A stretch of 36,665 bases of DNA, from contig WRMA01000010.1 of NCBI GenBank assembly GCA_009777355.1, positions 1-36,665 of the forward strand, written 5' to 3'. The stretch is from Oscillospiraceae bacterium (lineage in GTDB: Bacteria; Bacillota; Clostridia; Oscillospirales; WRJC01). How positions within the stretch are numbered: the first letter of the stretch is position 1; the number at the start of each line of letters is the position of its first letter. Position numbers and translations under genes: made by a program. Below the pieces are notes generated by a model. The model was not told the origin of the DNA. It searched no databases and was given only the letters and a program-made list of their open reading frames with translations. Positions 9,128 through 17,511 of this stretch are shown one piece after another.

Positions 9128-9715
9128 TCACACTCCAAAAAATCCGGAAAAGTCCATTACGGTAAATTCAAAGCTTACGGTTATATTAGAAATATTAGAC
9201 GAATAAAACTCATAATCCGATTCCGGCCGGACTGAAAGAGACAGCCGGCTTATTTTTATATTGTCTGTTTGACCCAGAACAGATATAAGATTTCTGACCG
9301 AATTATAATCTCCGTTAAGCGACGCCGTTACTTCCACTTCATAAAAAGCGCCGGTATCTTCGTCTGCCGGACGTTTTTGAGGTGAAACCGACAGGGACAA
9401 TATAGAATTGAAGCCGCTTTCTCTGCACAATTCAGTTAAAATACCCGATATTTTTTCGTTAGATATATTTACCGGATAACTGATATTTATAATATTGAAT
9501 TTTTCTTCGGCTTTCATGCGGCTTAAAATTATGCCGGGTTCGTTGTCCAGTTTGATTTCCGTCCGGCGCATTTCCATAGCCAGCGCATCATATTCTTCGG
9601 ACAGGACGCCGGTTAGATTATACATCGGAAATATAATAAACTGCATTGTAATATACGCCGTAACCGTTACCGCCGCCGTAAAAATCAGGACTCTTTCCCG
9701 TTTGCTTAACCTCAT
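9128..9715 (-). CDS. pilO: PilO/GspM-like pilus assembly protein
   Basis: Short cytoplasmic N-terminus, one TM (VLIFTAAVTVTAYITMQFIIFP), then a periplasmic-type alpha/beta domain; directly follows the PilM/N fusion. Confidence 0.7.
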   Translation of the reverse strand: MRLSKRERVLIFTAAVTVTAYITMQFIIFPMYNLTGVLSEEYDALAMEMRRTEIKLDNEPGIILSRMKAEEKFNIINISYPVNISNEKISGILTELCRESGFNSILSLSVSPQKRPADEDTGAFYEVEVTASLNGDYNSVRNLISVLGQTDNIKISRLSLSVRPESDYEFYSSNISNITVSFEFTVMDFSGFFGV

Positions 9716-9720
9716 TGACT

Positions 9721-11154
9721 TTATACCTCTACGTCTATATTAAAATTATAATATATTATGCCGTCGCTCCCGGCGCCGAAGCTGTAGCCGGTATACAAAA
9801 CCGATTCGACGAGCCCGCTCGCTTTGAGTTTTTCCGCGTAGTCCGAAGAATCCAGTTCGCTTACGCTCCTCGCGGCAATTCTTATAATGCCGGCAGACTC
9901 GTCGAACTCTATTCTTGAAACCGTTATTTTTTCTCCGTCCGCGTTAAAAATCAAATCCAGAATTTCGTTCGTGATTTCCGGCAGTTTATTTCCCGCCTCT
10001 TTTTTTTGATTCAGCTGTATTTCTATATCAGAATATTTCGCCGTCCGGTTCATAATCTCGTCGAGCTCGGCTGATTTTACGGATACGTCCGCTATATCTC
10101 CTTTTATTTTTTCAATATTTCCGGTAAGTTCGTATATTTGCGAAGCGAAATAAACGACCGTTCCCGCGAGCAGCGTCACGATTGCGAGGAAGGCGGCGAT
10201 TTCCGGCCTTCTCGGCCTTGTAAGTTCTTTGAATTGATTAAGCGTTTTAATACTTTGTATTAAATCGATTCCGTCCGGGGAAGAAACGAGATGAATATTA
10301 AGATACGCGAAGAGCGCCTCGGGAAGAGCTTCCGGGTTTTCGGGGTCTTTTCCCGTCGTTTCAATCTCCGTTATTTCAATTTCCTTATGCCGGTTGAGAG
10401 AGTTGATTATATCTGTATCGCCTTTTTCCAATCCCAGATAGCAGACGCGGGTTATATCGCTGATTTTCTCCGATTTCGCAAACCGTACAAGCCCGGATAA
10501 ATTATTCGCTATATCGTTTAAAAACGATTCTTTATTTTCGCCGTTAAGCCTGACTCTCGACATAAAGACGTTTACCCCGTTTTCAAATATAGCGGACAGC
10601 ATAGTTAAAGCGTCTATTACATTTATTACGAGAGTTTCGTTCTGAAATTCCAGCTTTGATTCTATATAGCTCATGACCGTCTGCGCGCCTATATGAACGG
10701 ACTTTAATTTTATTCCGGCGTTTCTAAAAACCGATATATATTCTTCGGCCTGGTTTCTGTCCGCGGCGCACGATAATATTTCAGCCTCGTTATTTTTCCC
10801 TTTGACAATACTGTAATCGAGAAGAAGCTCTCTAAAATTATCCGCCGCGTCTGAAAATTCGTCTTTTATAAGTCTGTAATACTGCCGCCGTTTGAGTTTT
10901 GGCGCGGGGAATTTCTTAACCGAAACGGAACCGCCGTCTATAACGAGCGACGTATTTCTGAAAAGCCCCGGGTTTTCGCGCCGCATAGAATCCAGACATT
11001 GCGTCAGGACTCCGCCGTCCGTTATTACGCCGTCGGCCATAACGCCTTCGGGCAGATAATAAACCTTATATTTATTTATTTTAAAGCTTCTGCCGGATTT
11101 AGTATAGCCTATCGCTTCGATTCTTTCCGGCGATATATAAACCGACGATTTCAT
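9721..11154 (-). CDS. PilM-PilN fusion (actin-like domain + TM + PilN-like domain)
   Basis: The N-terminal ~300 aa are PilM/GspL-like (YISPERIEAIGYTKSGRSFKI..., LVIDGGSVSVKKFPAPKL). TM PEIAAFLAIVTLLAGTVVYFASQIYEL is followed by a coiled-coil and a ferredoxin-like PilN region. Lies between pilC and pilO. Confidence 0.75.
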   Translation of the reverse strand: MKSSVYISPERIEAIGYTKSGRSFKINKYKVYYLPEGVMADGVITDGGVLTQCLDSMRRENPGLFRNTSLVIDGGSVSVKKFPAPKLKRRQYYRLIKDEFSDAADNFRELLLDYSIVKGKNNEAEILSCAADRNQAEEYISVFRNAGIKLKSVHIGAQTVMSYIESKLEFQNETLVINVIDALTMLSAIFENGVNVFMSRVRLNGENKESFLNDIANNLSGLVRFAKSEKISDITRVCYLGLEKGDTDIINSLNRHKEIEITEIETTGKDPENPEALPEALFAYLNIHLVSSPDGIDLIQSIKTLNQFKELTRPRRPEIAAFLAIVTLLAGTVVYFASQIYELTGNIEKIKGDIADVSVKSAELDEIMNRTAKYSDIEIQLNQKKEAGNKLPEITNEILDLIFNADGEKITVSRIEFDESAGIIRIAARSVSELDSSDYAEKLKASGLVESVLYTGYSFGAGSDGIIYYNFNIDVEV

Positions 11155-11192
11155 AATTTTCTATATCCTCAAAATATCGATTATTTTTATTT

Positions 11193-12251
11193 TTATTGCG
11201 CTATATTATTATACAAATCAAATACGGGCAGCATAACGGACAGCATAATAAAACAAATAATAGCCGCCATAGACACTATAAGAAGGGGTTCGAGAAGCCG
11301 CGTCATTCCCTCGGCCGCCGTTTCGGCTTCGTAATCGAGGCTTTCCGCCGCCGATATAAGCATACCGTCGAGATTGCCCGATTCCTCGCCTATTAAAACG
11401 TACGCCGCGAGTTTTTTGTCGAACCCCGATATTTTTCCGGCCGCTTCCGATAATAATTCCCCGTTCCTTACGTTTTCTATTAAGCCGTTAAGCTGTTCCC
11501 GTATAAACTTATTGCCGATTACGGACGCGCTTATTTCAAGGGAGTCTATAATCGATACCCCGCCCGAGTAAAGCGACGAGAGGGTCCTCGCGAATCTTGC
11601 CGTATAAATAGTTTTCAGTAATCTCCCGAACAATATAAACTTTAATTTTTTCTTATCGTACCAAAGGGAGACTTTATAAATCCCCGATAAATATTTTACA
11701 AAAGCCGTTATTATCAAAACTCCGGCTATCGTCCGGAGCCAGTAGGAGCGGAAAAACCGGCTGAGCGCGAACATGACCCGGGTAATAAGCGGCAGGGGCA
11801 TATCTTCAAACAGGCTGAACGTCTCGGGAAGTATGAGAGTGAATATAACCATCGCGGCAGTTCCGGTTACCGCCGATAAAACGACCGGGTAGGTCATTGC
11901 GGAGCGGATTTTATTGTTTAACCTATATTCTTTTTCGTAGTGCGCGGCCATCTTCGAGGCGGCGCGTCCGAGCTGACCGGACGTCTCTCCGGACGCGTAC
12001 ATATTTATTAGAAGCTCGGGGAACGCCGGTTTCTGAAGCCTCATCGCTTCGGACAGCGAAGAACCCGACGAAACGTCCTTATGCAGTTTGCCGTAAACCC
12101 CCAGAAGAACGGGCTTAAAATCCCTTGATTTTAAAATCCCGACGGCGCGTATAACCGTTATGCCGCTTTTCAGCATACCCGCAAGCTGTCTCGAAAATTC
12201 GGATATTTCGTTCGGTTTCAATTTATATCCCGGCATCTCTTTATTCTCCAA
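11193..12251 (-). CDS. pilC: Type IV pilus inner-membrane platform protein (PilC/GspF family)
   Basis: EFSRQLAGMLKSGITVIRAV, LSEAMRLQKPAFPELLINMYASGETSGQL and FARTLSSLYSGGVSIIDSLEIS are hallmark T2SSF repeats. Confidence 0.92.
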   Translation of the reverse strand: MENKEMPGYKLKPNEISEFSRQLAGMLKSGITVIRAVGILKSRDFKPVLLGVYGKLHKDVSSGSSLSEAMRLQKPAFPELLINMYASGETSGQLGRAASKMAAHYEKEYRLNNKIRSAMTYPVVLSAVTGTAAMVIFTLILPETFSLFEDMPLPLITRVMFALSRFFRSYWLRTIAGVLIITAFVKYLSGIYKVSLWYDKKKLKFILFGRLLKTIYTARFARTLSSLYSGGVSIIDSLEISASVIGNKFIREQLNGLIENVRNGELLSEAAGKISGFDKKLAAYVLIGEESGNLDGMLISAAESLDYEAETAAEGMTRLLEPLLIVSMAAIICFIMLSVMLPVFDLYNNIAQ

Positions 12252-12259
12252 AATTTACT

Positions 12260-12772
12260 TTACTGCCATATAAACAAAAATAAATTTAAATACGATTCGA
12301 TAATTCCGCCTATTTCGCCGCCGTAAAGCATGGCAAGGCAAATGCCCGCGCACAGATAAGGCCCGAACGCGATCGCCGCGCCTTTCTTCGCTTTACGGCT
12401 CAAGAGCAGATATATCGCGTATACTCCGCCCAGCAGGAGCGCTATGGAAAACGCCGCCAGCATATTTTTCCAGCCAAGTATAAATCCGCACGCCGCGGCG
12501 AGCTTTATGTCTCCCCCGCCGAAAGCGCCGTTTATTAAAAGCGAGATAATCAGCATGGGCAGGCTTATTACAAAAAAGCCGGCCGCGCGTTCCCAAATAT
12601 TAATTTCGGTAAATACCCGCGCAGACATAACCGCGAACGGCAGAAGGGCGAGTATTAGCGAATCCGGGATTTCCATCGTCTTAAAATCTATGACCGCTAT
12701 CGCGGCAAGTATTACGAATACTCCGAGAGTTATAATAAATCCCATCATAAGCCTATTAAGAGTTTCTGACAA
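12260..12772 (-). CDS. Prepilin peptidase (A24 family), short form lacking the N-terminal methyltransferase domain
   Basis: Aspartyl motifs AVIDFKTMEIPD and GGGDIKLAAACG; hydrophobic, 170 aa; within the pilus operon. Confidence 0.88.
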   Translation of the reverse strand: MSETLNRLMMGFIITLGVFVILAAIAVIDFKTMEIPDSLILALLPFAVMSARVFTEINIWERAAGFFVISLPMLIISLLINGAFGGGDIKLAAACGFILGWKNMLAAFSIALLLGGVYAIYLLLSRKAKKGAAIAFGPYLCAGICLAMLYGGEIGGIIESYLNLFLFIWQ

Positions 12773-13202
12773 TCGAAGCCGGTTCTCCGGGTTTTATCGT
12801 AACGGTATAGTCGTTTTTAACGTATATAAGCTGCGAAACCACCCCGTTGCCGAAAGTAATGCCGTTTATATTTTCGACCGACAGGTCGGGAGCGAGCAGA
12901 CCCGCCAGTTTGTTATTGTACGCCGCGTTATTTCCCGCCGTCGGATTTGAACCGAAATGACCGGACGGCTGCCACTGACCGATACTGTGGTTCATAACGT
13001 GGGCTTCCGTGATAACCGCCTGAGCCGCGGTATACGTCGCTCTCGCCTCCGCGACCAGAGTTTTTCCCCTCGCGTCGCTGATAAAGCCGATAAGCGACGG
13101 AATACCGGCCGCCGCGAGTACCGCGATAATGACCAGTACGACGATAATCTCAACCAGCGTGAAGCCTTTTTTGTTTTTCAGCGCGGATAATCTGTTAATC
13201 AT
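12756..13202 (-). CDS. pilA: Major type IV pilin (PilA-like)
   Basis: LKNKKG|FTLVEIIVVLVIIAVLAAAGIPSLIGFISDAR, a canonical class III prepilin signal; 148 aa; SD AGGGAG upstream. Confidence 0.9.
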   Translation of the reverse strand: MINRLSALKNKKGFTLVEIIVVLVIIAVLAAAGIPSLIGFISDARGKTLVAEARATYTAAQAVITEAHVMNHSIGQWQPSGHFGSNPTAGNNAAYNNKLAGLLAPDLSVENINGITFGNGVVSQLIYVKNDYTVTIKPGEPASIVRNS

Positions 13203-13304
13203 AAATAATTTTCTCCCTGTGTTTTAATATATTTTATTTTTATTATTCTCTTTTTCAAATTCGCAATCCCTGTTAATTATTCCCTTTTTGAAGAAATAAA
13301 AAAT

Positions 13305-14996
13305 TCAATCCGTAAAATACGTCAGTTTAAGCAGTTCGCCGACCGACGTCTTTTTTTCCAGGACTAAATTCAGCAGACTTTCCCGCAGGCTTTTCATTTT
13401 TTTATTCGCCTTTATATAACCGTAAATATCTTCGGCCGGAGATTTCTTTGAAATCATGCTTCTTATATTCGAATCGATATATAGAATCTCATGGACGGCG
13501 GCGCGTCCTTTAAATCCGGTGTTGTTGCAGTTATGGCAGCCCGCGCCCCTCGCGAGACTGGGCGCGTCCTTTAAAATCAGCCCGGGTTCGCTCCCGGACG
13601 GGGTATATTCTTCATAGCAGTTACGGCATATTTTTTTTACGAGGCGCTGCGCGGCGACGCCGATAAGGGAGTTTGCGAGAAGATATTCTTCCACTCCCAT
13701 ATCGATAAGCCTGACTATTGCCGAGACCGAATCGTTGGTGTGCAGAGACGACAGGACAAGATGCCCGGTCAGGGCAGACCGTACCGAAACGGCCGCGGTT
13801 TCCGGGTCCCGGGTCTCTCCTATCATGATGATATCGGGGTCCTGCCTGAGGATTGAACGCAGACCCGACTCAAACGTAAGGCCGGCGGGAGGGTTGATTT
13901 GCGTCTGGTTTATTTTCGGCAGATTTTTTTCTACGGGGTCTTCTATGGCGGCGATATTGACAAGTCTATGCGAGAGCGCTTCCATTATCATATAGAGCGT
14001 GGTCGTTTTTCCGCTGCCGGTCGGCCCGGTTATATATATCAGTCCGTGCGGAGCTTTTAATATATCCGTCATTTTCTCAAAATCTTCCCGGTCCATACCG
14101 AAAGTGTCCGCGTTGTCGAGAACCGTATTCCGGTCCATAAACCTCAGGACTATTTTTTCGCCGTATACCGTGGGCATGACCGAAACGCGGACGTTTATCT
14201 CGGCGTCTTCCAGTTTTGCGCTGAAGCGCCCGTCCTGGGGTATGCGTTTTTCGGCTATGTCGAGACCGGACAAAATTTTTATCCTCGAGACCATAGAATT
14301 ATGCAGAGACTTTGCAATAGTCAGGTAATCGACGATTTGACCGTCGATACGGATTCTTATATTTATATTATTCTCAAACGGTTCTATATGAATATCGCTC
14401 GCTCCCGCGCCGCGCGCCTTATAAAGCGTTGAATTTATAAGCGAGACTACGGGAGTATCTCCGGACGTTTCCGAAATATCGATTTTTAAATCCGTAAGAG
14501 GGCGCGCTCCGGTTTTTGCGGCGGTTTCGTTCGCTCCCCGGGCGGCTTTCTGAGCTTCGATTTCAGAGTAGAACTCGTCTATGGCCTTTAAAATATCGTC
14601 TCTTTTACAGATTCTCGTTTCGATTTGCATACGGGTAATTAACTTTACTTCTTCGAGAGCGTAATAATTAAGCGGGTCGTTTATGCATAAAATCAAAACG
14701 GAATTTTCCATATTAGCCGCGATAAGACAGTATTTGAGGGCGGTCGCCTTGGGTACTCTCGCGACTGCCTTTAAATCGACGGGAACGTCGCTTAAAGATA
14801 TATATTTTAAGTTAAGCTGCCTGGACAGCGCCGACAGTATCCTGTCCTCCGAAAGTATATTATTTTCGATTAATATATCTCCGAGCCGTTTTTTACCGCC
14901 GGACTCTTTTTGCAGACTTAACGCGCGTTCAAGCCGTTCGCGGGTTATATATCCCGACTCGAGCAGAACCTCGCCGAGTCTTAATGGCGCGCCCAT
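13305..14996 (-). CDS. pilB: Type IV pilus extension ATPase (PilB/GspE)
   Basis: N-terminal MshEN-like domain, Walker A ITGPTGSGKTTTLY, GETRDPETA, tetracysteine CRNC...CHNC; SD GGAGG before the ATG. Confidence 0.95.
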   Translation of the reverse strand: MGAPLRLGEVLLESGYITRERLERALSLQKESGGKKRLGDILIENNILSEDRILSALSRQLNLKYISLSDVPVDLKAVARVPKATALKYCLIAANMENSVLILCINDPLNYYALEEVKLITRMQIETRICKRDDILKAIDEFYSEIEAQKAARGANETAAKTGARPLTDLKIDISETSGDTPVVSLINSTLYKARGAGASDIHIEPFENNINIRIRIDGQIVDYLTIAKSLHNSMVSRIKILSGLDIAEKRIPQDGRFSAKLEDAEINVRVSVMPTVYGEKIVLRFMDRNTVLDNADTFGMDREDFEKMTDILKAPHGLIYITGPTGSGKTTTLYMIMEALSHRLVNIAAIEDPVEKNLPKINQTQINPPAGLTFESGLRSILRQDPDIIMIGETRDPETAAVSVRSALTGHLVLSSLHTNDSVSAIVRLIDMGVEEYLLANSLIGVAAQRLVKKICRNCYEEYTPSGSEPGLILKDAPSLARGAGCHNCNNTGFKGRAAVHEILYIDSNIRSMISKKSPAEDIYGYIKANKKMKSLRESLLNLVLEKKTSVGELLKLTYFTD

Positions 14997-15181
14997 ACGA
15001 ATCTCCTCCCGGAATTTATAATTATTTTATTAAATATATTAAATAATAGTATGCAGAATCGGGATAAAATCTATGCGGAATTTTTATTTTAAATTTTCTT
15101 AAAATACGCTTTTATTTAAATTAAAAATATGATAGAATATATTTATATTGTTTTAATTAAATTTTAGAGGAGATTTTATTC

Positions 15182-17050
15182 ATGGAATTTAGGCTTAATT
15201 TATCCGCGAAATATAATTACGCGAAAAACTATAACGGCGAGAAAGACAAATATATTTTTGAAAGGCACGGAGGCGAGGTTTTTTTTGAGGTAAACGGGAA
15301 GATTCCCCCGGAATGTAAATATTTCGCGTTCGATATCGAGAACCCGCAGGATTTTTCGGCAAGAATAGAAATCAGGTTTTATAAGGCGAAAATTTCGGAA
15401 CCCGCCGAATGGTTCATGGAAAACCCCGATTTTTCCATAACTACCGGCGTTCTGCCTTTTATTAAGACGACGGTTGAAATCCCGGTTTCTTATCTTGACG
15501 GTCAGAGACTGTTCGGGGAACGGCGCAAGGGTATATTAAAGACCGTCGTAAACGGCAAACGCATGAATCCCGACGATATAGCGTATATCGGCGTATATAT
15601 GGCGAAATGCCATATCAGGCCCGTTCTCGGCATAAGCGGCGCGCGTTTCGCTTCCGAAGCCTCTCCCCCAAGCGATTTCAATTTCGATTCCCTTATCGAC
15701 GGATTCGGTCAGTGGAACCAGAAAGACTGGAAAAACAAAACAAAATCTATTGAAGAATTAAAGTTATACCTCGACGGCGAACTGAAAAAAGCCGGGGAGT
15801 TTCTGAAAGATTACAAAGACGGGTTTTACGGGAGCGGCGAATCCGGCTATAAAGCGACGGGATATTTCAGAACGGAAAAACTGCCGGAAAATAAATTTAT
15901 TATGGTCGCGCCCGACGGCAGGGAATTTTTCGGGTTCGGCTGCGACTGCGTGGGCTTGAACATAAGCGGACCTCTTGAAAACGGCGAGACTATTAATTTT
16001 CTCGAAGAAAACCTGCGTAAAGTATGGGGAGATTTATACTATGAAAACTGGCAGGTTCTGACTAAATACCGGCTGATTAAATGGGGAATAAACACTATCG
16101 CCGCGTGGAGCGATATAAAATTCGCGAAACAGAGTAAAATCCCCTACGTATTTATTTTAAACGGATACCCGTCGTCAGAAAACTGCATTTACCGCGATTT
16201 CCCCGACGTATTTTCAGACGAGTTCAAATCAAATTCGGAAATTTACGCGAAAGCTCTGGAAGAATTCAGAGGAGACCCGTATTTAATCGGCTATTTTATG
16301 TCGAACGAACCTAACTGGGCGTTTGTCTGGGGGTTAAATTTAGGATATGAAACTTTTATTTCTCCCGGTCATATAAAATCTAAACGGGAATTAATTAAAT
16401 TTTTAGAGAGCGAATACGGCGGCGTTATAGATGATTTAAATTTAGATTTTGACACGGATTTCAAAGATTTCGGCGATATAATAAACGCGGGAATAAACAC
16501 GAAAATATCTGAAAAAGCAGTAAAGCGGCTCGATAAATTTTCAAAGATTTTAATTAGAGAGTACATAAAAATCCCCGCCCTGGCGTTAAAATCAGTAGAC
16601 GCGGAGCATTTGAACCTGGGTATACGCTACGCCTTTATATCGAACGACGATTTATTTGAGGGCAGGGAATATTTCGACGTTTTCTCGATAAACTGCTATG
16701 ATAATTACCCCGAAAAAGCGATAGAGCGAGTCGCCCAAAAAACTAATATGCCCGTTATGCTGGGCGAATTTCATTTCGGCGCGCTCGACGCGGGTCTCCC
16801 CGCGACGGGAATCAGGGGCGTCGAAAGCCAGAAAGACAGGGGCAAGGCGATAAACGAATATATAAGCGGGGCGAAAAATACAAGGCAATGCGTCGGAGCG
16901 CATTATTTCCAGTTGAACGACCAGCCGTATCTCGGCAGATTCGACGGCGAGAACTACAACATAGGACTGGTTGACATATGCTGCGTGGAATATTCTGAGC
17001 TGACAGATATAATCTCCCCCGTCGAGCGAATCCCGGAGATTTTCTTCTGA
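15182..17050 (+). CDS. Agarase (GH50)-like clan GH-A glycoside hydrolase, no evident signal peptide
   Basis: RLIKWGINTIAAWSD, DPYLIGYFMSNEPNW (acid/base NE), PVMLGEFHFGA (nucleophile E) and VGAHYFQLNDQPYLGRFDGENYNIGLVD resemble agarase-family TIM barrels. SD GAGGAG upstream. Confidence 0.72.
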   Translation: MEFRLNLSAKYNYAKNYNGEKDKYIFERHGGEVFFEVNGKIPPECKYFAFDIENPQDFSARIEIRFYKAKISEPAEWFMENPDFSITTGVLPFIKTTVEIPVSYLDGQRLFGERRKGILKTVVNGKRMNPDDIAYIGVYMAKCHIRPVLGISGARFASEASPPSDFNFDSLIDGFGQWNQKDWKNKTKSIEELKLYLDGELKKAGEFLKDYKDGFYGSGESGYKATGYFRTEKLPENKFIMVAPDGREFFGFGCDCVGLNISGPLENGETINFLEENLRKVWGDLYYENWQVLTKYRLIKWGINTIAAWSDIKFAKQSKIPYVFILNGYPSSENCIYRDFPDVFSDEFKSNSEIYAKALEEFRGDPYLIGYFMSNEPNWAFVWGLNLGYETFISPGHIKSKRELIKFLESEYGGVIDDLNLDFDTDFKDFGDIINAGINTKISEKAVKRLDKFSKILIREYIKIPALALKSVDAEHLNLGIRYAFISNDDLFEGREYFDVFSINCYDNYPEKAIERVAQKTNMPVMLGEFHFGALDAGLPATGIRGVESQKDRGKAINEYISGAKNTRQCVGAHYFQLNDQPYLGRFDGENYNIGLVDICCVEYSELTDIISPVERIPEIFF

Positions 17051-17060
17051 TGATAAAAAC

Positions 17061-17097
17061 AAAAAAACCGGCGTTAATTCTACGCCGGTTTTTTTAT
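17061..17097. terminator. Probable bidirectional intrinsic terminator
   Basis: AAAAAAACCGGCGT-TAATTCT-ACGCCGGTTTTTTT: an 8-bp GC-rich stem core with A and T tracts on either side, between convergent genes. Confidence 0.9.
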
Positions 17098-17112
17098 TTA
17101 TAGTTCTATCTT

Positions 17113-17460
17113 CTATGAGTTTTCCTCAATCCATGAATTTACGGCTTCGATTGTCCGGCTGACCGCAAGTTTCAGTTCCGCCGGATTAATATTTATATCG
17201 CCGTTCTTTAATTTAATATCCGCGTTTTCCATCCCCGACTTCAAATAATCGAGCGACAAATTCGCGGCGACTCCTTTCAGCGCGTGAGCCGACTCCTCCG
17301 CCGTCCTGACGGCGGCGGCGGCCGTATTGATTTTTTCCAGTAAATCGGCAAGCATACTGTTGATATCTTCGCCGGCTTTTATTAAAAGTTTAAGATACAG
17401 TTCTCTGTTATTGTTCAGACGCGCCATGGCGTTGTCCGCGTTAATAAAATTAGTATCCAC
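17113..17460 (-). CDS. Stand-alone histidine phosphotransfer (HPt) domain protein
   Basis: SAHALKGVAANLSLDYL matches the HPt consensus around the phospho-accepting His; four-helix bundle-like, 115 aa. Confidence 0.78.
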   Translation of the reverse strand: MDTNFINADNAMARLNNNRELYLKLLIKAGEDINSMLADLLEKINTAAAAVRTAEESAHALKGVAANLSLDYLKSGMENADIKLKNGDININPAELKLAVSRTIEAVNSWIEENS

Positions 17461-17511
17461 AACACAGCCACCCTTCCTTTCAATTAATAATCATTGATTA
17501 ATAATCACTAA

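Noticed and set aside
13203-13304. Attenuator or small RNA between pilB and pilA
   Set aside because: The 102-bp gap has an SD for pilA but no convincing stem-loop found by inspection.
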